NCBI GenBank assembly: GCA_017311185.1
Contig: JAESUZ010003530.1
Coordinates: forward strand, 1,054,001-1,118,000
Direction of reading: 5' to 3'
From: Proteles cristata cristata
Taxonomy: Eukaryota > Chordata > Mammalia > Carnivora > Hyaenidae
Length of the DNA: 64,000 nt
Positions 12,081 through 22,440 of the stretch are shown here, piece by piece. Made by a program: the position numbers and the translations under genes. Numbering within the stretch: position 1 is the stretch's first letter; every line of letters begins with the position of its first letter. The notes under the pieces were generated by a model, which was given only the letters and a program-made list of their open reading frames with translations, was not told where the DNA came from and ran no database searches.

Positions 12081-12689
12081 GAAATCAGGCAGCTCGAGTG
12101 TGTGTGCCACGGGTAGTTTTTGCCATTCCCACCTAACACCTGTTCTGTTATCAACTCGGTATTTTTCTTTAATGAATTAAACCAACTCTTGTCTTAGGTA
12201 ATCGTCTGTCTGCAATCACAAGGCTGATGAGCTAGTTTTATGTATATACATATTTTTTCCAAATGCCTTTAACCAAATGAGTAACAAATCAAAATTTAAG
12301 ACCGTTTGGATACCACCTAGGACGTCTCGTGTATCAGACACTGGGAGAGGCTGTGGAAGTGAGTCAGCTGCTACAGAAACAACATGGTCAAAGTTGACTT
12401 CTTTAACGCACATGTTATAGTCCCATGTAAGTGACTGGGGATTGGGGATTCTCCACAAAGTCACTCCGGGACCCAGGCCCCTCCCGTCTAAAGGTTCCAA
12501 CCTTCCTCTGGAGCTTCAAGGCCTTTCCTGGGTTCTCTGCATCCAGAGGGCAGGTGAAGGAAGAGATAGCATCACGTGACCCATGTGACCATGTGACCTA
12601 ACAGCAGGGGATGCTGGAACATGCAGTGTGCTCATGGGCCCGAAAGGAATGGAAAACAGGTTCAGTGAAGATCTGGCATTGTCTCTGCC

Positions 12690-12840
12690 CCATCGAGTTA
12701 AGAATTCCTACTTTGGAAACACTAAGACAAAGCATTTTCCATTTTAGAAATGAGGAAATGGAAGTTTTAAAAAGTCAAGTGCCCTGCCCCAGGTTACACA
12801 GGTAAAGCTTGGATTGAAGACCAAGCCGAAGCCTGTGCTG
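12690..12840 (-). repeat. MIR SINE fossil
   Basis: 'cattttagaaatgaggaaat', 'gccccaggttacacaggt' and 'gcctgtgctgtaacca' read as MIR in reverse. Confidence 0.65.
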
Positions 12841-12849
12841 TAACCATCG

Positions 12850-13065
12850 CCTCCATCCTCCATGAGGACCCCCACGCTCTACTTGCACTCAGAGCTCACA
12901 CCTCACCTCCAGACTTGCACAGCAGCCCTTCCATAGATGTCCTCACCTGAGTGTCCCACGGGCACCTCTAACTATGCACGACCTGAGCCCAGGTCATCAT
13001 TTCTCCCCATATCCCAGCCAGTCACCTTCTCCTTCTGAATTTCCTTTCAGTAAATGAATCCACTG
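12850..13065 (+). mobile_element. L2 LINE ORF2-end fragment
   Basis: 'cctgagtgtcccacgggcac', 'ctctaactatgcacgacctg' and 'catcatttctcccc' fit the L2 ORF2 C-terminus. Confidence 0.65.
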
Positions 13066-13109
13066 ACCAAACCAGAAAACTAGATCTTTTCCTAGAAATT
13101 TCTTGTCTA

Positions 13110-13340
13110 AATGTTTTTAGCAGCAAGTAACAGAAAACCCAACTCGAAATGGCTTACACCATTATGATACGTCTCATCTCATATAAAAACAAGCCACCAA
13201 ACGTGGCAGTTCATTGGTTGGTGGGGTGGCCCACCCTTAGCATCAAGAATCCAACTTCCTCTGTCTTTCCATTTGGCCACCCTCTGCTGGCTGGATCTCT
13301 TAGCCTGGGTCCAAGTAATACAAGCAGACAGCAAATGTCC
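13110..13340 (+). repeat. Ancient interspersed repeat, family not assigned (copy 2)
   Basis: 'gcaagtaacagaaaaccca' with 'aatggcttacacc' and 'ggctggatctcttag' resembles the element at 4970-5215 in the same orientation. Confidence 0.5.
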
Positions 13341-14299
13341 AGAGGCAGAAAAGAAAGTTTCCCTCAACATTCTCTTTTAAGGAGCAAAGAAACCCTTTAC
13401 AGAGGTGCCCAGTGGAGATTTCCTTCACATCTCACTGACCGTGACTGTGTCACATGCCCCTCCTAAACCAGTCATGGGCAAAGGGAATGGAATCACTAGA
13501 ATGGCCGAGATTAACGGTGATTCACCTTCTGTGATCCCGTGACAACCAGACCTCTCTGACCACCTGACGTCAGAACCAAGATGGTGCTGTTTGGGCGAGA
13601 AAGATGAGGGCCAGAATATGCATCATACAGTGTCTGCATGGTCCCTTTGTCCCGACTTTAACATCCAGCCAATCACCTCTGCCTGCCAATTTCAGTTTCT
13701 CTTGGTTTCATGCTTTAATTTGGGCCTCCACAGAAGCTATCGTAACTCAAAGCCTCAGCAGGTTGAGCAAACTTCTTACTGTGAATGACTTTGTGAGCAT
13801 GTAAATAAGTCCTTCTTAAACGCTAAAAACTAAACATTCTTACTTTTAAATCATTTGTATGTCAATTTGCTCCAGTCAATCTCCTCCTCATAGATGCATA
13901 AAGATAAATTTTATCCCAGGATTTGTGCAAACTATAAAAAAAATCAATAAATTTTAAAAGTGAGACATCAGAATTAATGGGTTGGTACTGTATTTGATGT
14001 TCTCAGTTTCTAGAAATAATTGTGACTAAAATTGTTATAGAATCTGATTTCTGAAGATGCATTAATTAACATTTTTAAAAGTGATTCGTGGGAGAGCACT
14101 TAGAGCATACATCTCGGTAGCTGACTACCATTTGGAAAATTCACGATCAACATTATCACAGAAACAGAAATGTATGTGTATTGTACATATGCCCAACCAA
14201 ATTCTCTATTTCTCCACCAAAAAGCCCTTCTAGCTATAGTCAGCTTATGAGATGCTAAATAGCAATTTTATTCTTCCAGTTGCCCAGGTCAAAAAACCT

Positions 14300-14810
14300 T
14301 GTGTTTCTTAGGTATGTATTGCTGCATAACCAATTATCCCCAGAGTTAACAGCTTAAAACTCGCATGTATTATCACCCCGTCTCTGTGGGTGAGGGATCG
14401 CGACATGGCTTGGAGGAGCCCTCTGCTATCGGGTGGGTTCACAGGCTGACATCCGTGTCAGCAGGTGCTGTGAGCTCATCTCAAAGCTCGGCCAGGAGAG
14501 GACCTGCTCCAGGCTCACATGGCTGTTGGCAGGATTCAGTTCTTCAAGGGTTGTTGGGCTGAGGAACTTCGTTCCTTACTGGCTGTTGGCCGGGGGCCGC
14601 CCCCAGGTCCTTGCCATTGGACCCCTCTAGCAAGGCACTCTGTTTCATGTGTTTCATGGACGCGTGCACGCAAAGACAATAGACAGAACCCGCTAACAGA
14701 GGAAGTCAACCTTTTGTGACCTAATCCCAGAAGTGACATCTCATCAACTCTGTCATATTCTGTTCATTAGAAACAAGGGACAGGGTCCAGCTCAGATGCA
14801 AGGGAAGGAG
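14300..14810 (+). repeat. Ancient LTR-like or MaLR-associated repeat, subfamily not assigned
   Basis: 'gtatgtattgctgcataacc', 'ggctgttggcaggattcagt', 'ccttactggctgttggccgg' and 'cccagaagtgacatctcatc' form a familiar placental repeat read in order over 500 bp. Decayed, no coding potential. Confidence 0.6.
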
Positions 14811-15129
14811 AGCTACAGGGACATGAACAGCAGGAGCTGGGGCCTGGGGGGCCATGTCGTGAGCTGCCTATCGCACTCTGGAGTCATCCTCAATTTCCCT
14901 CCTTCTCTCAGGCCCTGTATCCCACCCACCAGGCAGATTGTCCCCTCAGAGCGACAGATCCAAACGCATGAGTTGTCTGCTCAGATATTACCCGCTCAGT
15001 GGTATTTGATCATCCCCTTTACTACAGCAACCAACCCGTTAACACACACACACTCCCATTCCTCTTCCCTCATTTTTCTTTATAGATCACCATGACTCTA
15101 GATATTTTTATCATTTTTGAAATGATCTC

Positions 15130-15260
15130 TCTCCCCACTTTCACACCTAAGCTGCACAAGGGTAGGGACTTTCTCTGTTTTGTTGGAGGCTATATTCCTC
15201 ATGCCTAAAGCAGCTTGAAAATTTTACTGAATGAATGAATGAATGAATGAATGAATGAAT
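15130..15260 (+). mobile_element. L2-like 3' end with (GAAT)n tail
   Basis: 'aagggtagggactttctctg' and a run of about eight GAAT units (15226-15260) as at the end of L2 elements. Confidence 0.6.
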
Positions 15261-15307
15261 ATTAAAATACACAGAGATGTGTTCCCTTCTTTTAAAAGCC
15301 CAATACA

Positions 15308-15520
15308 GAAGCGCCTGGGTGGCTCCGTTGGTTAAGCATCTGACTTCGGCTCAGGTCATGATCTCACTGTTCATGGGTTCGAGCCCCATGTTTGGCTCTG
15401 TGCTGACAGCTCAGAGCCTAGACCCTTCTTCAGATGCTGTGACTCCCTCTCTTTCTGACCCTCCCCCACTCTTGCTCTGTCTCTCTTTGTCTCAAAAATA
15501 AATAAAAACAAATAATATAA
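15308..15520 (+). mobile_element. Can-SINE, 5' part of a composite insertion
   Basis: Full-length SINE preceded by aaaagcccaataca (15294-15307). Its own 3' end lacks a matching copy; the matching copy lies 519 bp on, after a second SINE. Confidence 0.93.
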
Positions 15521-15615
15521 AACAAAACAAGAAAAACCCCAAAGGCCAGGGAGTTGTCCTCTCAATGAGGCTGCTAGTCGGTGGCCTATCAGACATCCCC
15601 TCAGAAGTAAATACA

Positions 15616-15826
15616 GGGGCACCTGGGTGGCTGAGTCAGTTGAACATCCGACTTCGGCTCAGGTCATGATCTCACAGTTTGTGAGTTCGAGCCCCATGTC
15701 GAGCTCTCTGTTGTCAGTGAGGAGTCTGCTTCCAATCCTCTGTCCCCCTGTCTCTCCCCCTCCCCTGATCGGACTCTCTCTATCTATTTCTCTTAAAAAT
15801 AAATAAAACATTAAAAATAAATAAAT
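15616..15826 (+). mobile_element. Can-SINE, 3' part of a composite insertion
   Basis: Head GGGGCACCTGGGTGGCTGAG at 15616, doubled A/T-rich tail, followed by aaaagcccaataca at 15827-15840. About 95 bp of unique sequence separates it from the first SINE. Confidence 0.93.
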
Positions 15827-15841
15827 AAAAGCCCAATACAA

Positions 15842-17270
15842 CAGGGTAAATGTCATTCAAAGATTTCCATCCTCTCTACACAAATAGGTGTGGGCTCTGT
15901 TGCTTTTTCCAGGTGCTCTTACTGGGCTCCCAGACTGCGCCCATCACAGCTCTAACCCCTTACTGCACCACATGGGGCTGAGCAGAGGAAAGAACTTGAA
16001 GGGTGGTCCCTAATTTAGCTTTGAAAACCACACTGCATGGGCTCCCAGGATGAAACTGCAGGGAACATTCTGCCAAGGGAGCCCTTGACTCCCAGTGCCC
16101 ACCAATGGGCGGACTATGGTCATGGGTGGACAGCAATGGAAGACAGCCCAGGACAGAAGGAACTGGGTGTACTTTTCTGCTTAAAGACCAATGGTAATGA
16201 GGCTCAAGGGACTCTTTGTGAAGCAGAATGTCTCAAACTTTTCCACATCAGTATTCCTCAGGGTAGACGAAAGTGAACGCTCAACCCTAGGAGCTTGGGG
16301 GGCTAGCCTGAAGCTGACCAGAAAGTCAGAATTGTATTTGCTCTTTTTAATTTCCTCTTTAAAATTCACCCAGATTTCACATTTTCTTTGGTTGTAACCC
16401 CTGCATTTGATTTAATACAAAAATGATGCTTTAAATTACTTAGAAAAGTTTCCTAAAATTTGCTGCCTTTTTTTTTTTCAGGCAGTGAATGCAATGTTCA
16501 AGTATGAAGGCTGTAAATTCCAGAAAATTTGGGCTGAAATGAAGAGAGTTCATGCCGCAGAGCACATTCAGGACCTGGACAATCTCTTTTCATATTTTGA
16601 GAATTTAGATGCTCACAAACACGTGGGTGCAGAAGGCAGGTGGCAGGGAAGTCAGAGAAGAAAGTGCCATTTTTTACTCAGGAATGAACCCTGGGCTCCT
16701 CTTGGAAGCTCCCGTCCAGGGAGACTCTATGATCATCTTCTTGCTGAGCAAGTAAGAAACTTGGGTCAGATGCTAGACTTTTAGGGTCTTTAATCCTGGT
16801 CTCTTTTTTGAGCTGTTTTTACCATGAGGGGAAAAACAGTTTTCCAAAGACATTTTCCATGAACAAAGCTGCCGATTCTTTTGTTCCTGTTTTATTACCA
16901 AGGCTGTAACTTTTGGCATCTGTAAACAAACCAAGCCTCCCAAGATTTAGCCTCCACAGTCAACTCTGTTCATATCTCATGTTTCATTGTCATCGTATCG
17001 ATTCTGTCATGTGCGGTAAAAAGAAAAGAAAATGGGTGCTAATTCAGGCTTTTAAGAAAATCCACTAAATGAAGTACACTTGGGAGCAAGGCTTCATCGT
17101 TAGGTGAACACCGAATCCACATTTTAACCTTTGTCTTAATTGGACAGTTTACTCCCTCTCGAAGGATAATAGTTTAAGTCTGAATTCAGTCCTTCAGACC
17201 TGGGAGTACCTCTTCCCCTGACAAAGACATGCAACATCTGCATAAAATTCACCATTAAATTCACACCAAT
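15842..17270. other. Unique intergenic sequence
   Basis: Apart from the exon-like segment at 16482-16750 nothing recognisable. Confidence 0.5.
16482..16750 (+). other. Exon-like open segment of unknown status
   Basis: A T-rich tract ending in CAG (16479-16481) and a GTAAGA donor-like site at 16751 enclose about 270 nt that stay open in one frame (AVNAMFKYEGCKFQKIWAEM ... LYDHLLAEQ). I do not recognise the peptide. The stretch KIWAEMKRVHAAEHIQDLDN looks helical. There is no neighbouring exon, RNA evidence or homology available, so it may be a chance frame, a lncRNA exon or a lone exon of an unannotated gene. Confidence 0.25.
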
Positions 17271-17272
17271 TT

Positions 17273-17475
17273 AGGGCACCTGGGTGGCTAAGTCGATTAA
17301 GTGTCTGACTCTTGGTTTCGGCTCAGGTCATGATCTCATAATTGGTGAGTTCAAGCCCCATTGGGTTCTGTGTTACAGCTCGGTGCCTGCTTGGGATTCT
17401 CTTTCTCCATCTCTCTCTGCCCTTCCCTCACTTGCTGTGTATCTCTCTCAAATAAATAAACATTTAAAATAAAAT
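17273..17475 (+). mobile_element. Can-SINE
   Basis: Head GGGCACCTGGGTGGCTAAG, older body with 'gactcttggtttcggctcag'. Imperfect flanking repeat around tcacaccaattt and tcacaccatttc. Confidence 0.9.
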
Positions 17476-17844
17476 CACACCATTTCAATAAAAAGCTATG
17501 GAAAACGATGTGTAGCCAAATAACTTCTGTTTTTGTTCTTTCCAATCCTCCATAGAACACATGAGAAACCACAGGAAGCTTTCCCAAGGGAGGAACTGCC
17601 TAGGGGAGTCCAGCTGAGAAATAACCTTGATCCTGGCCACCATTGCTGCCCTTTTGCATGTCTCAGAATTGACCTTGTCTTTGCAATGTGCTGGCACCTT
17701 GTGTTGGCACATCCCCCCCCTCCAATCAATACTATGCTCACTAAAATACAAATCCAGCTGAACATCCTTCAGCAGGTATTATCTGACACCTTACAAACTT
17801 CTACGTTTCTATGTGAGATCCTGCAGCACAGCGCCTGAGCCTGG

Positions 17845-18005
17845 CCGCTGGAGATGACTGCTTGCACTGGAATCCCACCCAGCCCTGCCAGTCTTTGGCT
17901 GCCTCATCTCCTAGGCGCCTCAGTTTCCCTATCTGGAGGCTGGGCCTAACAGGAACAAGGATTTGAATGAATTAACGTGCAGGGAATGTTAATGCCTGGC
18001 AGCTA
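17845..18005 (+). repeat. MIR SINE fossil
   Basis: 'actggaatcccacccagc' and 'gcctcagtttccctatctgg' match MIR. Confidence 0.65.
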
Positions 18006-19065
18006 GGAAGGGCTACGTGTGTGAGTCCTTCTTTCTACATGTCAGCGTCTCTAAGATGCCATCAATTATAAAAAGCACACTGTTATTACATGTACCATGA
18101 AGAAAGGGAAAAAAATGCTGCCAATTAATTATGATGCAATGCTTTCTAATCTCTTAAAATGTTTGCTTTAGACTTATCAAAAGTACTTACTTAGTGACTT
18201 CCGTAGATTTATCACATGTCACCCCTGGGCACACCTAAAGAGGAAAAAAAAGCAAACAGAAGTGGTTTAAGTTATTCTCAAAATCTTGTCAGAGTCCAAA
18301 TCTTCTTAGTGATTTTTCAACTCAGTGATGTCAACGTTCATAATTTTCAACACAAAGTCAGCCCTCCGGGCAATCGATGGCGTGAGGAGGAAGAATTTCC
18401 TTCAAGGGTACTGACTGCACTGGGTTTCTGAAAGAAGGTGTCAGGCAATGACAACCATGTCACGACCTTGTGTCAAAGACAATAAGACATTATTCATAAG
18501 ACACATGCCGATTATATAGCTGCTAAAATGTGTGTGGAGGGCATCGGTGGGCACTGCGTCCTAGAATCAATGAAATGTGTTAATACGAATACATTCTCAT
18601 TATACGTAGAGCAAACGAAACTTACTAAAATGGTTGCATCATGCAAACTCATGCCTTTATCTAATTGTAAAGAACTATTAACCTCGGTCAGGATCTCAAT
18701 CAGTTGTTCAGATAAAGCTTCTGAGAATATTCCATTTGTAATTCCACTAGGGCATGGTTTTCAGCTTGGCTGTTTAATCTGGACCCAAATCAGGTGCACA
18801 TAGTCTTTACCAAGGTTTCCCCTGGGATGTGTAGGTCCCCATCCAAGGAGTTCTGAAAGGAAAGGTCAAGTCATTTTTATTCGTGTGTTTGACCATGCAG
18901 TTGAGTGAGAGAGTGGCACGCACAGGGTTGATTCTCTTCTGCTGGCCTCCTCTCTTGAGCCCCTCTGGGTTTTGCTCATCTTTCAAGAGGCACCCTGCCC
19001 CCCAAGGGTAGTGGAACTCGTGCTTCTTGCTCAAATCAGGACACAGTATCATCAGTCACCTGGAA
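18006..19065. other. Unique intergenic sequence
   Basis: AT-rich; no repeat or gene recognised. Confidence 0.5.
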
Positions 19066-19069
19066 AGCA

Positions 19070-19435
19070 TGGTGGAAATACAGATAAAAGACCCCACTCA
19101 GGAACTGGATTAAGGAAAACTCTGGAAGTGAGACCCAAGAGTTTGCATCTAAAAGAACCGGATCCGGGGCGCGTGGGTGGCTCAGTCAGTTAAGTGGCTG
19201 ACTCTTGATTTCGGCTCAGGTCATGGCCTCAAAGTTCGTGAGATCGACCCCCGCATCTGCATCTTCGCTGTCAGCTCAGAGCCTCTTGAGATTCTCTCTC
19301 TCCTTCTCTCTCTGCTCCTCCCCTGCTTCGCTCTCTCTCTGTCTCTCTAAATAATAAACATTAAAAAAAAAAAAAACAACTGACTCCTCCCCATGATTCT
19401 GATATAACCAAAGTTTGTGGGTCACAGCTCTAAAA
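19070..19435 (+). mobile_element. MER5-like hAT fossil, split by a SINE
   Basis: 'actctggaagtgagacccaa', 'gagtttgcatctaaaag' on the left and 'tccccatgattctgatat' on the right of the SINE look like two halves of one element. Confidence 0.55.
19166..19376 (+). mobile_element. Can-SINE
   Basis: Head GGGGCGCGTGGGTGGCTCAG, poly-A tail of about 14. Inserted in the hAT fossil. Confidence 0.92.
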
Positions 19436-20039
19436 AAAAAAAAAAAGATGGTAGGAAACAAATGGGCAGAAGATAGGGAAAGGACACAGGAGAACAGTAA
19501 GGAATGTCCTTACCACCCACTTTCAGAAAGTGGTTCTTTTTCAGCTTGTTTTAAAGGTAATATGTTGACTTTATAGTGTTGTTAAAATGGAGTGAGAGAT
19601 GTGGGGGAAGCCGTGGAAGAGGCCGGCTTACGCTTCGGGCCTCCATCAGAAGCACAATCCCAGGCGTGTGAAAGATGGAGATACGCTGTCGCGCCCCATA
19701 GGGAGGCAGAAGTGCAGGCCAGAAGCTCTGAGATCAGGAGAAACTTGTCCCTTTGCATCCCACCCCTGCCCCCCATTCTGCCCTGCTCAGTATCCGCCCG
19801 AAGGCTGAGACCCTCAAGATCAAGGGTGACCACCAGGGAAAGTGGGGTAATGCGCTCACCACGCGGTCCCTGGAAAATGGCAACCAACCGATTCACCTGT
19901 TCAGAAATTACTGCAGGAGTTCTTTTGAAGAAATAAAATATAGAGTCTACTGTAGAACAGTTTAAGGGTATTTTTAACTGCTCAAACCCCAGCAGTCTTA
20001 CAAAATAATTATTTCCATCCATTAATAACGGCCTTCTAA

Positions 20040-20330
20040 TTTTAATTCTCTTAAACCCACATAATCTTTACATCATTTTAATCACAACACATATATATAT
20101 GTAATGTTCCGTATAAATTTTTCTCTTAATATTATTCTGTAAACTTTTTTCATGTTTTACAGTTGCCGTATAATTTTAAAAATAGCACGACATTGCTTTT
20201 CATTGATACACCACAGCTTACTTAACCAAACTCCACATTTTTTTCCAGTTGTTTGACGTTACGGGCAATGCTGTGATGAAAATCTTTTGCATGTGGCATT
20301 TTTACACACCTCCTGCTTCAGATGATTTCC
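20040..20330 (-). mobile_element. L1M LINE fragment
   Basis: 'cattgatacaccacagctta', 'ccagttgtttgacgttacgg' and 'gcaatgctgtgatgaaaatc' read as the reverse complement of the L1 ORF2 3' end. Confidence 0.7.
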
Positions 20331-20631
20331 ATTTTCATTCCTGTCCTGTGTTCCTCCTTGGTTTCTGACGCACTCATTGTCGCTGTCACTTGCTAAGTAT
20401 ATGTACCGAGGACTCACAGAATGGCAGAGGAGCCCGACTCTTGGGGAAGTTATTGAACTCTATTATATAAAAACTTATTCCTGAAGTCTCATCATGGGCT
20501 AGCTTCCCCACTTCCAATCTCTCCTTTTCACCCCAGGAAGAACTATTATTAGTCATAAACATATTAAAGAAGAAGGGTGGGGAGGAGGAGGAAGGGTAGG
20601 AAGGAAGAGGAGTCAAGAAATGTGGGTGGCC

Positions 20632-20836
20632 AGGTTCCTGCGTTCCACTCAGTCGGTTAAGTGGTTAAGCGTCCAACTTCCGCTCAGGTTATGATCTCAC
20701 GGTTCAGAAGTTCGAGCCCCACATCGCTGCTGTTACTGCAGAGCCCGCTTTGGGATCCTCTGTCCCCCACCCCCACTCCTCCCCCACTCGAAATCCCAAT
20801 CTCTCTCTGGAAAATAAATATTAAAAAGAAAAGAAA
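20632..20836 (+). mobile_element. Can-SINE with an altered head
   Basis: The usual GGGCGCCTGGGTGG start is replaced by a divergent 'aggttcctgcgttccactca', then the body is standard. 17-bp target-site duplication aagaaatgtgggtggcc at 20615-20631 and 20837-20853. Confidence 0.92.
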
Positions 20837-20879
20837 AAGAAATGTGGGTGGCCCCTGGAAGCCGGGCAAAACAAGGAAA

Positions 20880-21030
20880 GTAGATTCTCCCCTGAAGTCT
20901 CCAGAAACAGGGCAGCTCTACCAGCCCCTTGATTATAGACTTCTGGCCTCCGGAACCATTAGAGAATAACTTTGCGCTGTTTATGGCACTCAGTTTGCAG
21001 GCATTTGTCACAGCAGCAGTAGGAAACGAA
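20880..21030 (+). mobile_element. MLT1-type (ERVL-MaLR) LTR 3' end
   Basis: 'gacttctggcctccggaac', 'gagaataactttgcgctgt' and 'cagcagtaggaaacgaatac' match the typical 3' end of these solitary LTRs. No viral gene is present. Confidence 0.7.
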
Positions 21031-21084
21031 TACGGCTGCTATCCAGGCAGGGCTGGGGAAGACACAGAGCTTAGTAACAGGAGA

Positions 21085-21275
21085 GGCGCTATAAATAGCT
21101 GCAAACACCCACCCAGCGAGTGCTCACTCCGAGCCGCACGCGGATCCACCCAGATTCAAGCTGCACGCCACGGGGGGCGGCATTATTGCCTGCACAGGAC
21201 AGACCGGAGCCCGAGGCTCACGACGGTTTAGCGGCTTTGCCAAGGTGGCACAGCCTGGGAGTGGCTGAGTCTGGA
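21085..21275 (-). repeat. MIR SINE fossil in CpG-rich sequence
   Basis: 'agcgagtgctcactccgag', 'cattattgcctgcacagg' and 'gcggctttgccaaggtggca' read as MIR in reverse. The TATAAATA at 21090 falls at its edge. Confidence 0.65.
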
Positions 21276-21290
21276 CTTGGACTTGACCCG

Positions 21291-21517
21291 GCCAGGCGCA
21301 GCGGTGCGTGCGCGGCATCCGGGCTACTCAGCAGGCTGAGGCGGGAGGGCGCCTTGATCCCGGGAGGTCTCGGCCTGGGCGCTCCGCCTGTGGGGTGTCT
21401 GCGCTGAGCCTGGCATCAGTAGGGTGACCTCCTGACATCGGGGAAACACCAGGGTGCCTCAGGGGTGGGTGGGGGGGCGTGAACTGGCCCAGGTCGAGGA
21501 CAGAGCAGGTCAGAACT
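21291..21517 (+). pseudogene. 7SL (SRP) RNA pseudogene, 3'-truncated
   Basis: The segment begins gccaggcgcagcggtgcgtg and follows 7SL RNA through the 5' Alu domain (gctactcagcaggctgaggc, gatcccgggag). It then continues into the S domain, which Alu repeats lack (ggtgtctgcgctgagcctgg, catcagtagggtgacctcct, gaactggcccaggtcgagg, gagcaggtcagaactt). It stops about 227 nt in, so the 3' Alu-domain strand (the cactgcactccagcctgggc region) is missing. Many substitutions and a G-run insertion near 21465 show that it is dead. There is no A-tail at the break. Carnivores have no Alu elements, and the S-domain match makes a direct copy of 7SL the best reading. Confidence 0.88.
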
Positions 21518-22440
21518 TAGACTTTCCCAAGGCACATGGTTTGCGGAGAGGCGGGACCCACCTTGGACCTTCCCGCTGATTCCAGAGCACTCTTTCCTTC
21601 AAGTATGAGGGGCAGGGGTCACGGTGACTGCAGGCGGCTGGCCCTGGCGGGGTGTGGGGTGGGGGGGGGGGGGAGGTGTTGAGGAACCGGGCCCGAAGGG
21701 AACCGAGTGGATTCTCCAGGACTCTGTGCCAGGCCCGGCTCCGGGCATCACCACTTCCGAACCAGACAGAGGCTCTGGGCGCCGGTTCTCGCCGCAGTGT
21801 GGACGTTGTCTCGGTGTGGGCTCCGTGTCTCGGTATGGATGCGCGCGTCTCAGTGTGGACGTGGCCTCTCCAGCTGCTCTTTGGTGCTGCTGTACCTCGC
21901 AGAGCTTCCCCCGCCCAGCACCACCCTCTCAAGCCTTCGCGCCTCTGTCCACAGGGAAGTCTGAGAAAGCGTTGCAAACGCCACCAGCCCAGAGCCCCCT
22001 GAGGTCCTCGCAGGCTCTAGACGCCAGAGTTCATCTCTCGGAAAGAACAAAATGCCCCTATAGACCTGGCTTGCTGAACCGAGCGGCCATTGGCCGCTGC
22101 CAGTAACTGTGTGTTCTGAGCGCCACCTAGTGGTGCCCAGGCCCCCCTTCCCCCAAGTTTCTTCTCAAATCTGATCTCAACGAAGGGGCTCCCACCTCCC
22201 TTCCTCCAGGAGGTTTAGGTGACTTAGAGGGTCTACAGTCCTGGGTTCCAGGACACTTCAGAGACGCCCAAGGCCAGCTGGTTCCCTGGGACACTGAATT
22301 TACGTGGACACTGCCCCATCCGGGGCTCTGCCTTAGGGTCCAGGATGCTGGATCTGGGTTGAGATACAGAATACTGCTTTTTGTCATTTATCAGCACCGT
22401 GACCTAAATGAGTGTGGGGAAGGCGTGGGGGATCCAGCAT
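21518..22440. other. GC-rich sequence right of the 7SL pseudogene
   Basis: Moderately CpG-rich to about 22110, with a G-run (21656-21673) and loosely repeated 'tctcggtgtgg' words at 21810-21860. Overlapping open frames on both strands reflect GC content. No gene recognised. Confidence 0.5.

Noticed and set aside
21085..21110. TATA-box-like TATAAATA before CpG-rich DNA, as a promoter
   Set aside because: It lies at the edge of a reversed MIR, whose A/T-rich end explains it, and the CpG-rich part is largely a 7SL pseudogene.
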